Part shown: one piece after another, positions 21,413-32,564 of the stretch
Position numbering within the stretch: the stretch's first letter is position 1
Layout of the letters: every line of letters starts with the position of its first letter
Assembly: GCA_021186555.1 (NCBI GenBank)
Contig: JAJKFL010000039.1
Location: 35,320,733-35,384,732 of the forward strand
DNA: 64,000 bases
Direction: 5' to 3'
From: Reticulitermes speratus
Taxonomy: Eukaryota > Arthropoda > Insecta > Blattodea > Rhinotermitidae
Notes under the pieces: model-generated
What the model was told of the DNA's origin: nothing
What the model saw: the letters and a program-made list of their open reading frames with translations, nothing else
The model's database searches: none
Position numbers and translations under genes: made by a program

Positions 21413-21481
21413 GGCCATTTGGGAATCCAGCTACTGTCAAACTGGCTAGCCAGTAACTGGCACCGTGTAAACGGGCCTTAA

Positions 21482-22516
21482 GGCGTCAGATATAAAAATC
21501 CTGCATCAACTGATGACGTTATATAGCATCAAATAAAAAGACTTGATATCGATTTATAAAACTAACCGTCGTCAAAGTACCGAGGCACAAAAACACTCGG
21601 ATACTTCATGTGCTCACAGCGGTAGCGATGAGGTTCAAGTCTTCTTGAATATGACGATGTACAGGTTGCTAAAGAGTTGCCGACTGTCTCCATCATATGT
21701 TCCAAGAGTCCAATATTCTTGACCTCTTGGAATTAATGTCTAAATACGCAGTAAAGCAACTAAGCGACACCAGCCAGATGCAAAGTTGTGTGAGGTTTCA
21801 GTCAGGCAACTCTGTTTACACCTTTAAATTCACTCGCCTTCTTGTAGGTGAGAAATGAGGGTGAAGTACATCTAGCAGTCACGGTGTGCCGCAGAGAGAT
21901 GCTCTTCCCTTTGTCAAGTCACAAACATTGTGCCCTGTAATTTGTATTTCGCGAATATCATAAGCATCTCCATAAGCATCGTAGAAAAATATAATTTAAA
22001 AATGCTCATGTCATCAGAGAAACCCCCTCTGTAGATGGAACAGACGACAGAGGAACAGGGGTGGTGTCATATTTGTTTTAGGAAAGCTCATGGTTACAGA
22101 GACTACACCCGGAGCACTGATAAATAATGTATTTGTCCCCTACAACACCCGTGTACATTAATGGCAAACTCTGTCTTACATCCGGCCTGTCTTGATCAAA
22201 TATTTACAAAACAATTCGTTTTACAACTGTTTCAATGTCTACGGAGGCTAATGGAACTGTAAACTAGTAGCGAGCAGAGAGACAGGGAAAATGAGGATAT
22301 TACATTTAGTGAGGATATGCCGTAAAAACAAACTCAGATACTCCGTGGTTTCATTTATTGAATTTTGTAATGGAATGCCTTTTCTTCCTCACGAATGATA
22401 AAACTCTATTTCAGGTTAATTTTTCTTACATAATACTAGCGAAAGCACCTTTATTTTACAGGCGCTTTTGTTAGAATAAATTGCATAGCAGAAAAAAAGA
22501 ACTGCTTGTTTATTAT
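21482..22516. other. Unassigned 1-kb stretch
   Basis: No gene, SINE or transposon recognised. Confidence 0.4.
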
Positions 22517-22519
22517 GGT

Positions 22520-25500
22520 AAAATTTTGACTGTAACTTAGTGAGCAGTATCGTGTCCATACCAAATTTTGACTGTAACTTAGTGTGCAGTATCGTGTCCA
22601 TACCAAATTTTGACTGTAACTTAGTGTGCAGTATCGTGTCCATACCAAATTTTGACTGTAACTTAGTGTGCAGTATCGTGTCCTTTATACCAAATTTTGA
22701 CTGTAACTTAGTGTGCAGTATCGTGTCCTTTATACCAAATTTTGACTGTAACTTAGTGTGCAGTGTCGTGTCCTTTATACCAAATTTTGACTGTAACTAA
22801 GTGTGCAGTGTCGTGTCCATACCAAATTTTGACTGTAACTTAGTGTGCAGTATCGTGTCCATACCAAATTTTGACTGTAACTTAGTGTGCAGTATCGTGT
22901 CCATACCAAATTTTGACTGTAACTTAGTGTGCAGTGTCGTGTCCATACCAAATTTTGACTGTAACTTAGTGTGCAGTGTCGTGTCCTTCATACCAAATTT
23001 TGACTGTAACTTAGTGTGCAGTATCGTGTCCATACCAAATTTTGACTGTAACTTAGTGTGCAGTGTCGTGTCCTTCATACCAAATTTTGACTGTAACTTA
23101 GTGTGCAGTGTCGTGTCCCTCATACCAAATTTTGACTGTAACTTAGTGTGCAGTGTCGTGTCCTTCATACTAAATTTTGACTGTAACTTAGTGTGCAGTA
23201 TCGTGTCCTTCATACCAAATTTTGACTGTAACTTAGTGTGCAGTGTCGTGTCCTTCATACCAAATTTTGACTGTAACTTAGTGTGCAGTGTCGTGTCCTT
23301 CATACCAAATTTTGACTGTAACTTAGTGTGCAGTATCGTGTCCTTTATACCAAATTTTGACTGTAACTTAGTGTGCAGTGTCGTGTCCTTCATACCAAAT
23401 TGTGACTGTAACTTAGTGTGCAGTGTCGTGTCCTTTATACCAAATTTTGACTGTAACTTAGTAAGCAGTATCTTGTCCTTCATACCAAATTTTGACTGTA
23501 ACTAAGTGTGCAGTGTCGTGTCCATACCAAATTTTGACTGTAACTTAGTGTGCAGTATCGTGTCCATACCAAATTTTGACTGTAACTTAGTGTGCAGTAA
23601 CGTGTCCTTTATACCAAATTTTGACTGTAACTTAGTGTGCAGTGTCGTGTCCTTCATACCAAATTTTGACTGTAACTTAGTGTGCAGTGTCGTGTCCATA
23701 CCAAATTTTGACTGTAACTTAGTGTGCAGTATCGTGTCCATACCAAATTTTGACTTTAACTTAGTGTGCAGTGTCGTGTCCATACCAAATTTTGACTGTA
23801 ACTTAGTGTGCAGTGTCGTGTCCTTTATACCAAATTTTGACTGTAACTTAGTGTGCAGTATCGTGTCCATACCAAATTTTGACTGTAACTTAGTGTGCAG
23901 TGTCGTGTCCTTCATACCAAATTGTGACTGTAACTTAGTGTGCAGTATCGTGTCCATACCAAATTTTGACTGTAACTTAGTGTGCAGTGTCGTGTCCTTC
24001 ATACCAAATTTTGACTGTAACTTAGTGTGCAGTGTCGTGTCCCTCATACCAAATTTTGACTGTAACTTAGTGTGCAGTGTCGTGTCCTTCATACTAAATT
24101 TTGACTGTAACTTAGTGTGCAGTATCGTGTCCTTCATACCAAATTTTGACTGTAACTTAGTGTGCAGTATCGTGTCCTTTATACCAAATTTTGACTGTAA
24201 CTTAGTGTGCAGTATCGTGTCCTTTATACCAAATTTTGACTGTAACTTAGTAAGCAGTATCTTGTCCATACTAAATTTTGACTGTAACTTAGTGTGCAGT
24301 GTCGTGTCCTTCATACCAAATTTTGACTGTAACTTAGTGTGCAGTGTCGTGTCCTTCATACTAAATTTTGACTGTAACTTAGTGTGCAGTATCGTGTCCT
24401 TTATACCAAATTTTTGACTGTAACTTAGTGTGCAGTATCGTGTCCTTCATACCAAATTGTGACTGTAACTTAGTGTGCAGTATCGTGTCCTTTATACCAA
24501 ATTTTGACTGTAACTTAGTGTGCAGTATCGTGTCCTTTATACCAAATTTTGACTGTAACTTAGTAAGCAGTATCTTGTCCATACTAAATTTTGACTGTAA
24601 CTTAGTGTGCAGTGTCGTGTCCTTCATACCAAATTTTGACTGTAACTTAGTGTGCAGTATCGTGTCCTTCATACCAAATTTTGACTGTAACTTAGTGTGC
24701 AGTATCGTGTCCATACCAAATTTTGACTGTAACTTAGTGTGCAGTGTCGTGTCCTTTATACCAAATTTTGACTGTAACTTAGTGTGCAGTGTCGTGTCCT
24801 TCATACCAAATTTTGACTGTAACTTAGTGTGCAGTATCGTGTCCTTTATACCAAATTTTGACTGTAACTTAGTAAGCAGTGTCTTGTCCTTTATACCAAA
24901 TTTTGACTGTAACTTAGTAAGCAGTATCTTGTCCTTCATACCAAATTTTGACTTTAACTTAGTGAGCAGTATCATGTCCATACCAAATTTTGACTGTAAC
25001 TTAGTGAGCAGTATCGTGTCCTTCATACCAAATTTTGACTTTAACTTAGTAAGCAGTATCTTGTCCTTTATACCAAATTTTGACTGTAACTTAGTAAGCA
25101 GTATCTTGTCCTTCATACCAAATTTTGACTTTAACTTAGTGAGCAGTATCGTGTCCTTCATACCAAATTTTGACTGTAACTTAGTGTGCAGTATCGTGTC
25201 CTTCATACCAAATTTTGACTGTAACTTAGTGAGCAGTATCGTGTCCTTCATACCAAATTTTGACTTTAACTTAGTGTGCAGTATCGTGTCCTTCATACCA
25301 AATTTTGACTGTAACTTAGTGTGCAGTATCGTGTCCTTCATACCAAATTTTGACTGTAACTTAGTGAGCAGTATCGTGTCCTTCATACCAAATTTTGACT
25401 TTAACTTAGTGTGCAGTATCGTGTCCTTCATACCAAATTTTGACTGTAACTTATGTGAGCAGTATCGTGTCCTTCATACCAAATTTTGACTTTAACTTAG

Positions 25501-26070
25501 TGTGCAGTATCGTGTCCTTCATACCAAATTTTGACTGTAACTTAGTGTGCAGTATCGTGTCCTTCATACCAAATTTTGACTGTAACTTAGTGAGCAGTAT
25601 CGTGTCCTTCATACCAAATTTTGACTTTAACTTAGTGTGCAGTATCGTGTCCTTCATACCAAATTTTGACTGTAACTTAGTGAGCAGTATCGTGTCCTTC
25701 ATACCAAATTTTGACTTTAACTTAGTGTGCAGTATCGTGTCCTTCATACCAAATTTTGACTGTAACTTAGTGAGCAGTATCGTGTCCTTCATACCAAATT
25801 TTGACTTTAACTTAGTGTGCAGTATCGTGTCCTTCATACCAAATTTTGACTGTAACTTAGTGAGCAGTATCGTGTCCTTCATACCAAATTTTGACTTTAA
25901 CTTAGTGTGCAGTATCGTGTCCTTCATACCAAATTTTGACTGTAACTTAGTGAGCAGTATCGTGTCCTTCATACCAAATTTTGACTTTAACTTAGTGTGC
26001 AGTATCGTGTCCTTCATACCAAATTTTGACTGTAACTTAGTGAGCAGTATCGTGTCCTTCATACCAAATT
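22520..26070. repeat. T5 minisatellite, 42/45-bp units, about 80 copies
   Basis: Unit contains ACCAAATTTTGACTGTAACT and TAGTGTGCAGTATCGTGTCC. Units are 42 bp (CCATACC junction) or 45 bp (CCTTCATACC or CCTTTATACC). Both are multiples of three, so frames of up to 353 codons remain open on both strands. From about 25,140 the array is a 90-bp two-unit repeat alternating GACTTTAACTTAGTGTGC and GACTGTAACTTAGTGAGC. Confidence 0.97.
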
Positions 26071-26412
26071 ACTCTATGATAATCAACTAGTGTGTACGAT
26101 AGACCTACTGATGCCATACATACGTAACTCAATAGGAGGAATCAGGGGATGGAAATTAGCTTCGGATTCCTGATAGACTCGTAAAGGCGAAACGGTACCT
26201 GTGAAGCTCCCAGCAGTTCGACTGCTAGCCTGTAAAAAATTTATCATTACGATGATAATAAAACTTCTTTTCTACAAGAAGGCTTTTCAGACTTCTATTC
26301 TTTAAATTTCTAAAAACATAGACTATCTTGATATTACACATTTCCCATGCCATGCAAATAAGCCTATGTGTACATCACCAACTAATTGCACTGTTAACAT
26401 GTACGAGATTAT
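26071..26412. other. Unassigned DNA between T5 and HHR-b
   Basis: Nothing coding. On the minus strand this lies 3' of the hammerhead motif and contains GTGCAATTAGTTGGTGATG, similar to the FB-A terminal TGCATCAGTTGGT. Confidence 0.4.
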
Positions 26413-26459
26413 TACTCTGACATGTTTCGGCTATTGATAACAGCCATCTTCAGGGAGTA
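26413..26459 (-). ncRNA. Hammerhead-like ribozyme motif (HHR-b)
   Basis: Minus strand: stem I UACUC(C), core CUGAAGA, extra U, stem II GGCUGU/AUAGCC with a 5-nt loop, GAAA, stem III ACAUGU (self-complementary), C17, then AGAGUA. Stem I pairs at five positions after one A-C mismatch next to the core. All invariant core bases are present. Confidence 0.65.
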
Positions 26460-26574
26460 TCGTTCCTTACTTCCCCCTCCTTCACGCTCCACTAACCCTA
26501 TTGGCTAGCATCACGTTCTCTGAGAACCAATCACCGCCCACACCATACCATATATAACTGCGTACCTAAGCTTT

Positions 26575-26692
26575 CCCGGAATTTGTTTGGACCGCTTGAC
26601 CCTTGAAAATGGGACAAACAGGTTATCCCGAAACACCGGTAACTAACTACCAATCTACATTGCGTAAAATCGCAGAAGAGCGATCTCCAGTA
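26575..26692 (+). mobile_element. FB-G foldback, copy 3, right half
   Basis: CTTGACCCTTGAAAATGGGA, ATCCCGAAACACCGGTAAC and TTGCGTAAAATCGCAGAAGA match the FB-G right arm. The left arm is absent. Confidence 0.7.
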
Positions 26693-27129
26693 TATCATGT
26701 TAGAATATACCGTCGTCCATACTGAACATTAAATAGTAAAACAGAGTCAATTAACTATAATTCAAGTTGATATCGTAATTAAACGTAATAAATGTGGAAA
26801 ATACGATGCAAATAAATCATCTGTGAACCGCAATGGGGAGAACACTGTGTCCTTGGGTAACACAACGCTGTTAGAATAGTGAAATAAGGCGACGATGGGC
26901 TTGGCGTGTGGTTACAATGGGGTAGACAAGGAATGAATACAGAATTTGATTGAGGCACTTTACTGGAATGATCCACTTGAAAGAGCAGAGAGATGTAAGG
27001 ATACATTTAGCCTGGGTCTTTGTGGGTAGGCTGTAGGGATCGACGGAGGGTAAAACTGGATCAGGATCGTGTCCAGTGGCGAAATGTAGTATCTGCAGCA
27101 CTGAGACTTTCGAGTTTGGTAACCGCACA
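26693..27129. other. Unassigned DNA
   Basis: Two short minus-strand frames without recognised domains; no repeat identified. Confidence 0.35.
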
Positions 27130-27245
27130 CTTAGGGCATAACTTTAACTTTATATATAAATATCTTTGTCCCTCTACACGCCATGAGAGCGTATAAGGGA
27201 TTAGAGGCATAGCGCCACTCATTCTTAACCTTGGCACTAGAAGGT
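27130..27245 (-). mobile_element. S2b SINE 3' fragment
   Basis: Minus strand: CTAGTGCCAAGGTTAAGAAT, GAGTGGCG and a TATACGCTCTCATGGCG end, as in the other S2b copies. Confidence 0.65.
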
Positions 27246-27324
27246 GATTTATATATCATATTGTGTGAATAAATGGAATGGACGTTAAAATGATAACGCA
27301 TTTCAAGACTCAGAGAAGAATAGT

Positions 27325-27535
27325 TACGTACCGACGTTTCGGGACAACCTATCGGTCCTATCTTCAAGGGTCAAGAAGTCCAAGAAGACTTCTTGACCCT
27401 TGAAGATTGGACCAACTGGTTGTCCCGAAACGTCGGTACAGAATTACCACTCAACGCTGCGTAATATCCCAGAAGAGCGCAGATCTCATCTAAATGGTGG
27501 CGAAAGCCTGAAATCACTCAGGTAAATCTAAGTTA
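27325..27535. mobile_element. FB-G foldback, copy 4
   Basis: Left arm from ACCGACGTTTCGGGACAACC (shortened), centre at the CAAGAAGTCC/AAGACTTCTTG junction, complete right arm to CGCAGATCTC plus the asymmetric extension GGCGAAAGCCTGAAATCA. The right arm has UUGAAGA-U-UGGAC...GUCC-GAAACGUC, hammerhead-like with U in place of C3. Confidence 0.82.
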
Positions 27536-27810
27536 AAGGTAAAATTCTTCCTAAAACGGGCCATGAAGGCCCAGAGGGGGAGTAGAGGTATAGCTTTACT
27601 CTTTCTTTAACCCTAGCACTAGATGAGGGTGGGTGGTCAACTCCACGCCCCGGCCGCTTTACCCCCAGAAAAAAGACTCGATACCCATTTTATAGGAGGC
27701 TGGGTGGGCCCCAGGGTCGGTCTGAATGAGTGCAGAAAATCTCGCCCCCACCGAGATTCGATCCCCGGACCGTCCAGCCCGTAGCGAGTAGCTATACAGA
27801 CTGAACTATC
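27536..27810 (-). mobile_element. S2 SINE, full length, adjoining FB-G copy 4
   Basis: Complete S2. CTCAGAGAAGAATAGTT (27,308-27,324) and CTCAGAGAAGAATGGTT (27,811-27,827) bracket this SINE together with the FB-G copy, as if both had inserted as one unit. Confidence 0.88.
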
Positions 27811-27827
27811 GCTCAGAGAAGAATGGT

Positions 27828-28689
27828 TTATGTAGCAGTGAATTTACCGGCACCGTGAGCAAGAAATATGGTTGAAGTAACCAAAAATGGCTGAAAACTT
27901 CTGCCAAATGGTACAAAAAGCAAGACAAACTGTGTCACTTCCCTATCTCTCATTCCGTCTCATTTCTCTTGCCGCTCTTACTAAAGTTTTTCAGTGTCAT
28001 TCCGACTGGAATTTTTGTTATATACGAAGGGGAATGGAATAATCAGACAAGGCGTGCCTAGGTCAGCAGTGGTGACGCATAACGCCGCAGTTACAAATGA
28101 GGGCAGCAGATGCCACGTACCTACGGAACATATCGTGAAACAAGAAAGAAAGTCTAAAGCGAAATTCGTTTAATCTAAAAGTATAAAAAAAATAATTAAA
28201 CACAATGAAAACTTCTCATTAAATAAAATTTTAAAATATCAGAAATGAAAGGAAGAAATGGGGTGGAAAATAAAAAACCCCCGAGAAAGAAAGACAGAAT
28301 TAAGAATAAAATTAGACTTGAATGTAAAAGGGGGCATTTACCCCCAGCTTTAATTTTGGTCGTCTAAGCATTTAGCCCCATCTCTCCTGCTATCTCACTC
28401 CATTTCCCTCTCTCCCTTACTCGTTAAACGAAAGTTGTTACAAGACAGCAGAAGGTTTCCATGAAATCTGTTACTTCTCTGTGCGAGAGGGCACAAAACC
28501 AGCAGACTCTTGGAGGGGGGGGGAGGGGGGGATTAATAAAATTTCAAAATAAATGGACGTGAAATTTGTGCGTAAGATAAAGGGCAAGATAATTGCAGGG
28601 AAGAGTGTTTAAAGCCGTTCCTTCTAAGAGGCTGAATAAGAGAGAGGGAGAATTGCGACTATATACTATACACTATATACTATATACTA
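27828..28689. other. Unassigned DNA
   Basis: Contains a G-rich run (28,515-28,531) and a repeated CTATATA run (28,660-28,692). No gene recognised. Confidence 0.4.
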
Positions 28690-28692
28690 TAT

Positions 28693-28885
28693 ACCGTCGG
28701 CGGTAGACGAATGAATGAATGAGGCAATACTGATACTGAAAGTGGGAGACAGAAGTATTCGTAGAAAGCCGTGTCCTAGTGCCACTTTGTCCACCATAAA
28801 TACCACATGGTCCAAACCGGAAACGAACCCGGGCCTCCGCGGCGAGAGGCCGACGACTAACCGCCTGAGCCACGACGGCCGCTCA
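28693..28885 (-). mobile_element. S4 tRNA-derived SINE, 5' part
   Basis: Minus: CCGTCGTGGCTCAGGCGGTT, GGAGGCCCGGGTTCG (B box) and CAAAGTGGCACTAGGACACG. The 3' part is diverged. Confidence 0.8.
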
Positions 28886-29240
28886 CTAAAATAAAGTCAC
28901 AAATCTGACATGTAAGAAACTACACACACACACGCACACACGCACACAAAATGTAAAAATAAGGGTCGTTACGAAGTTTACCCCCGCAGACAGTTAGTGT
29001 AATCATCGTTCTTCGGCTTAAATATGCAGACTCACACGCATAACAATGTGGACGCTTTTCTGATTTTCTCACAGTCACAATCACTTTGATATCTTAAAGC
29101 TTATTTTCTATGCTACACCTGTCATTAAACGGGATTTGTGGCATGTTTTGTTTCCAAATAAAATAAAAAAAACAATATAAAAATAATTTTAGGCGCAAAC
29201 AAGACACATCGTACATTGTTAGCCTAATGTTGTCTTAGTT
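28886..29240. other. Unassigned DNA with (CA)n
   Basis: A CA-rich run at 28,921-28,947. Nothing else recognised. Confidence 0.4.
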
Positions 29241-29272
29241 CCTATTTTATACATATTTGATAGATGTGGTTC

Positions 29273-29312
29273 CTTCCTGAAGATGACCCATACGGATCGA
29301 AACATGTTGGAG
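29273..29312 (+). ncRNA. Hammerhead-like ribozyme motif (HHR-c)
   Basis: Stem I CUUC, core CUGAAGA, extra U, stem II GACCC/GGAUC (one mismatch), GAAA, stem III ACAUGU, U17, GGAG. Stem I pairs at four positions including one G-U. About 65 bp downstream a GCACGGAAA segment recalls the FB-A tail, and minisatellite T6 begins about 95 bp downstream. Confidence 0.62.
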
Positions 29313-29402
29313 ACATAATGTTTTAATCATAAAATTGTAGATTGAAATATTTGTGCATTTTGTTGGATATATTTTGTAAAATTGTCAATTAATGCACGGA
29401 AA

Positions 29403-30283
29403 GGAATAATGTTAAAGGCCCCAATGTTGTCAAGTAGTTACCAATAATGTTAAAGGCCCCAATGTTGTCAAGTAGTTACCAATAATGTTAAAGGCCCCAA
29501 TGTTGTCAAGTAGTTACCAATAATGTTAAAGGCCCCAATGTTGTCAAGTAGTTACCAATAATGTTAAAGACCTCAATGTTGTCAAGTAGTTACCAATAAT
29601 GTTAAAGGCCTCAATGTTGTCAAGTAGTTACCAATAATGTTAAAGACCTCAATGTTGTCAAGTAGTTACCAATAAATTTAAAGGCCTCAATGTTGTCAAG
29701 TAGTTACCAATAATGTTAAAGGCCCCAATGTTGTCAAGTAGTTACCAATAATGTTAAAGGCCCCAATGTTGTCAAGTAGTTACCAATAATGTTAAAGACC
29801 TCAATGTTGTCAAGTAGTTACCAATAATGTTAAAGGCCTCAATGTTGTCAAGTAGTTACCAATAATGTTAAAGACCTCAATGTTGTCAAGTAGTTACCAA
29901 TAAATTTAAAGGCCTCAATGTCGTCAAGTAGTTACCAATAATGTTAAAGACCCCAATGTTGTCAAGTAGTTACCAATAATGTTAAAGGCCCCAATGTTGT
30001 CAAGTAGTTACCAATAATGTTAAAGACCTCAATGTTGTCAAGTAGTTACCAATAATGTTAAAGACCTCAATGTTGTCAAGTAGTTACCAATAATGTTAAA
30101 GACCTCAATGTTGTCAAGTAGTTACCAATAATGTTAAAGACCTCAATGTTGTCAAGTAGTTACCAATAAAGTTAAAGACCTCAATGTTGTCAAGTAGTTA
30201 CCAATAATGTTAAAGACCTCAATGTTGTAAAGTAGTTACCAATAATGATGAAGACCTCAATGTTGTCAAGTAGTTACCAATAG
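29403..30283. repeat. T6 minisatellite, 38-bp unit, about 23 copies
   Basis: Unit contains AATAATGTTAAAGGCCCCAA and TGTTGTCAAGTAGTTACC. GGCCCC and GACCTC variants are intermixed, and an AATAAATTTAAAGG variant recurs. Confidence 0.97.
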
Positions 30284-31060
30284 TTATGATAATTTAGAAT
30301 TACATAAATAATTTTAATTTCTTTAGATGTAGAACAGGATGCAAAACTAACTCACTTCCTGTTAATGTATAATTCACTTAAACAAAACCAAGAGCGTTTA
30401 GTTCTTCTACATCACACAAGATGTCAGGAAGCAGCTATTGTTCTTGGTCATTATTCATACCCTTTTCATCAGTGTGACACCTTCAACTGGCTTGTAAAAG
30501 CGAGCTGTTGTGAGACCGTCTGTATTGTTTCTTCGCTAATTTTCATGTTATCAACCCTCCAGACACTCTAAACGTTTAAATAAATTCTCTGAAATTGACT
30601 TCTGACATTTAACACAAGTAAAGTGTAAGCAGTGAAAAGTGTTTGATATTCTGGTAATACTTCACTACTTCTTAATGTGTCTTTAATTTGCAATTGTAAG
30701 ATTTGGGTGAACACCAAATTGTCTTTCACGAATGATGTTCTCAAGGTCTCTGGAAATAATCTCACTGTACGTTTCCATTCTCTGTAAGTCACCAGTTCAT
30801 GAACCTAAATGGCATTACGAATCAAAGAACTTAAAGGACGTAAGTTCAGCAAACATCGTTTTTCCATGATAAACATGTTTCGACAGCAGAACATGAGGAC
30901 ATCCATAAACCAGTACGACGCAAAACTTGCTAAGAACACATGAAGTTGGTAACAGAAAATGTTACGCAAATGTACCACAAATTTTATATCAATTTTTGAC
31001 TAGCTGAAGGACCGTCAGCTTATCAAGAAGAACTCTGCCTAAAAAAATTACGTCCAATTA
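30284..31060. other. Unassigned DNA with a decayed hammerhead-like motif
   Basis: At about 30,862-30,902 (minus): CTCATGTTCTGCTGTCGAAA, then CATGTTTATC. Two core positions have changed. Two short frames lack domains. Confidence 0.35.
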
Positions 31061-31068
31061 CTTTGAGA

Positions 31069-31290
31069 TCTTCGCTCTTCTGAGATGTTACGCAGTAGTT
31101 AGTTACAGACGTATCGGGACAGCCTATCCGTCAAATCTTCAAGGGTCAAGCAATCCAGGAAGACTGCTTGAACCCTGAAGATAGGAAAAATATTTTGTCC
31201 CGAAACGTCTGTAACTACCAATCTACGCTACGTAACATCTCAGAAGAGCGAAGATCTCATTTACACCGCGACGGAAGCCTGAAATAATGT
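31069..31290. mobile_element. FB-G foldback, copy 5
   Basis: Arms from GAGATCTTCGCTCTTCTGAG to its complement, with GAAACGTCTGTAAC in the right arm and the extension GCGACGGAAGCCTGAAAT leading directly into an S4 SINE. Confidence 0.8.
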
Positions 31291-31482
31291 AGTTCGGAGT
31301 AATGGAGCACCGGTGGAATGAAATTGACAGGGGAAAACCGAAGTACTCGGGGAAAAACCTGTCCCAGTGCCACTTTGTTCCCCACAAATCCCACATGGAC
31401 TGACCCGGGATCGAACCCGGGCCTCCGCAGTGAGAGGCCGGCGACTAACTGCCTGAGCCATGGCACGGCCATCATACAGTTA
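31291..31482 (-). mobile_element. S4 SINE adjoining FB-G copy 5
   Basis: Minus: GCCGTGCCATGGCTCAGGCA head, B box GGGTTCGATCCCGG, body to GGTGCTCCATTACTCCG. TTACTTTG at 31,061-31,068 and 31,483-31,490 brackets the FB-G plus S4 pair. Confidence 0.85.
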
Positions 31483-31504
31483 CTTTGTTTATATGTGGAT
31501 TAGT

Positions 31505-32102
31505 GTGGTTAGGTCAGGTTGTCTCTCCACAAGTAACAAAATGTTAGGTCAGGTTGTCTCTCCACAAGTAACAAAATGTTAGGTCAGGTTGTCTCTCCAC
31601 AAGTAACAAAATGTTAGGTCTGGTTGTCTCTCCACAAGTAACAAAATGTTAGGTCAGGTTGTCTCTCCACAAGTAACAAATTGTTAGGTCTGGTTGTCTC
31701 TCCACAAGTAACAAAATGTTAGGTCAGGTTGTCTCTCCACAAGTAACAAAATGTTAGGTCTGGTTGTCTCTCCACAAGTAACAAAATGTTAGGTCTGGTT
31801 GTCTCTCCACAAGTAACAAAATGTTAGGTCAGGTTGTCTCTCCACAAGTAACAAAATGTTAGGTCTGGTTGTCTCTCCACAAGTAACAAAATGTTAGGTC
31901 TGGTTGTCTCTCCACAAGTAACAAAATGTTAGGTCTGGTTGTCTCTCCACAAGTAACAAAATGTTAGGTCAGGTTGTCTCTCCACAAGTAACAAAATGTT
32001 AGGTCAGGTTGTCTCTCCACAAGTAACAAAATGTTAGGTCAGGTTTTCTCTCCACAAGTAACAAAATGTTAGGTCAGGTTGTCTCTCCACAAGTAACAAA
32101 AT
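31505..32102. repeat. T7 minisatellite, 35-bp unit, about 17 copies
   Basis: Unit contains AGGTCAGGTTGTCTCTCCAC and AAGTAACAAAATGTT. Copies alternate irregularly between AGGTCAGG and AGGTCTGG. Confidence 0.97.
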
Positions 32103-32560
32103 CTAAATTGTGCTACCGGTTTTTACTACAAACCGTATAATACATCTCCACCAAATTATGCCCATCTGTTTTACGCTTACGCTGGTTTTGCTGATTTTAA
32201 GAGGACTGCGTCTGGACCTCAGTGGATATTTACATATCTTTCCAGTCCTTTGGGATATTTCGACGAAATCGGGCACACTAAAATTCCATGCATAAAATTA
32301 TTCCCCAGAAGAGGATTTAAATCCCCGGCTATCACGCTGCTGTAACCATTCCTAGAGAATACCTACAATCCTGCTGGAGAAAATGGCGGTCAATTGTGGC
32401 CGAAACATGTAGCTACTCTTGTGAATACACGTAGTTGTGTCGGACGGACTACTTTAAAGATTTGTTATCGGTCTTTGCCGAACTGAATGTACCTATTTTT
32501 CGTGCTACAAGCAATCCTGCAGCCCAATGAAAGAATTGAAGCCCACGGCCCCCAGAATAA
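32103..32560. other. Unassigned DNA with a decayed hammerhead-like motif
   Basis: At about 32,370-32,418 (plus): CTGGAGAAAATGGCGG, then GTGGCCGAAACATGTAGC. Stem II GGC/GCC and the GAAACATGT part survive, but the CUGANGA part is altered. T8 starts about 150 bp downstream. Confidence 0.4.
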
Positions 32561-32564
32561 CGTG

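Larger units (their letters stand above)
20008..21478. mobile_element. PIF/Harbinger transposon, deletion derivative
   Basis: Ends are GGCCCGTTTACATGGTGCCA and, on the other strand, AGGCCCGTTTACACGGTGCC, with TAA on each side if the right end is taken at 21,478. Inside lie two convergent gene remnants: a MADF/Myb-like ORF (plus) and the start of a Harbinger transposase (minus). This pair is typical of PIF/Harbinger elements. The catalytic DDE part is absent, so the copy cannot move alone. Minisatellite T4 sits inside the right end and is built from the terminal repeat. Confidence 0.88.

Noticed and set aside
22797-26090. Open frames of 200-353 codons on both strands, as if a repetitive secreted protein
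   Set aside because: They arise because the 42/45-bp repeat has no stop in several frames at once, on both strands. No start context, no unique sequence and no domain.
29403-30283. CRISPR-like regularly spaced repeats
   Set aside because: Units are directly adjacent, with no unique spacers, and the DNA is eukaryotic.
31257-31475. Short proteins of the MAQAVSRRPLTAEARVR type (also 28.7 and 46.4 kb)
   Set aside because: Translation of the S4 SINE head; recurrent in repeat-derived predictions.
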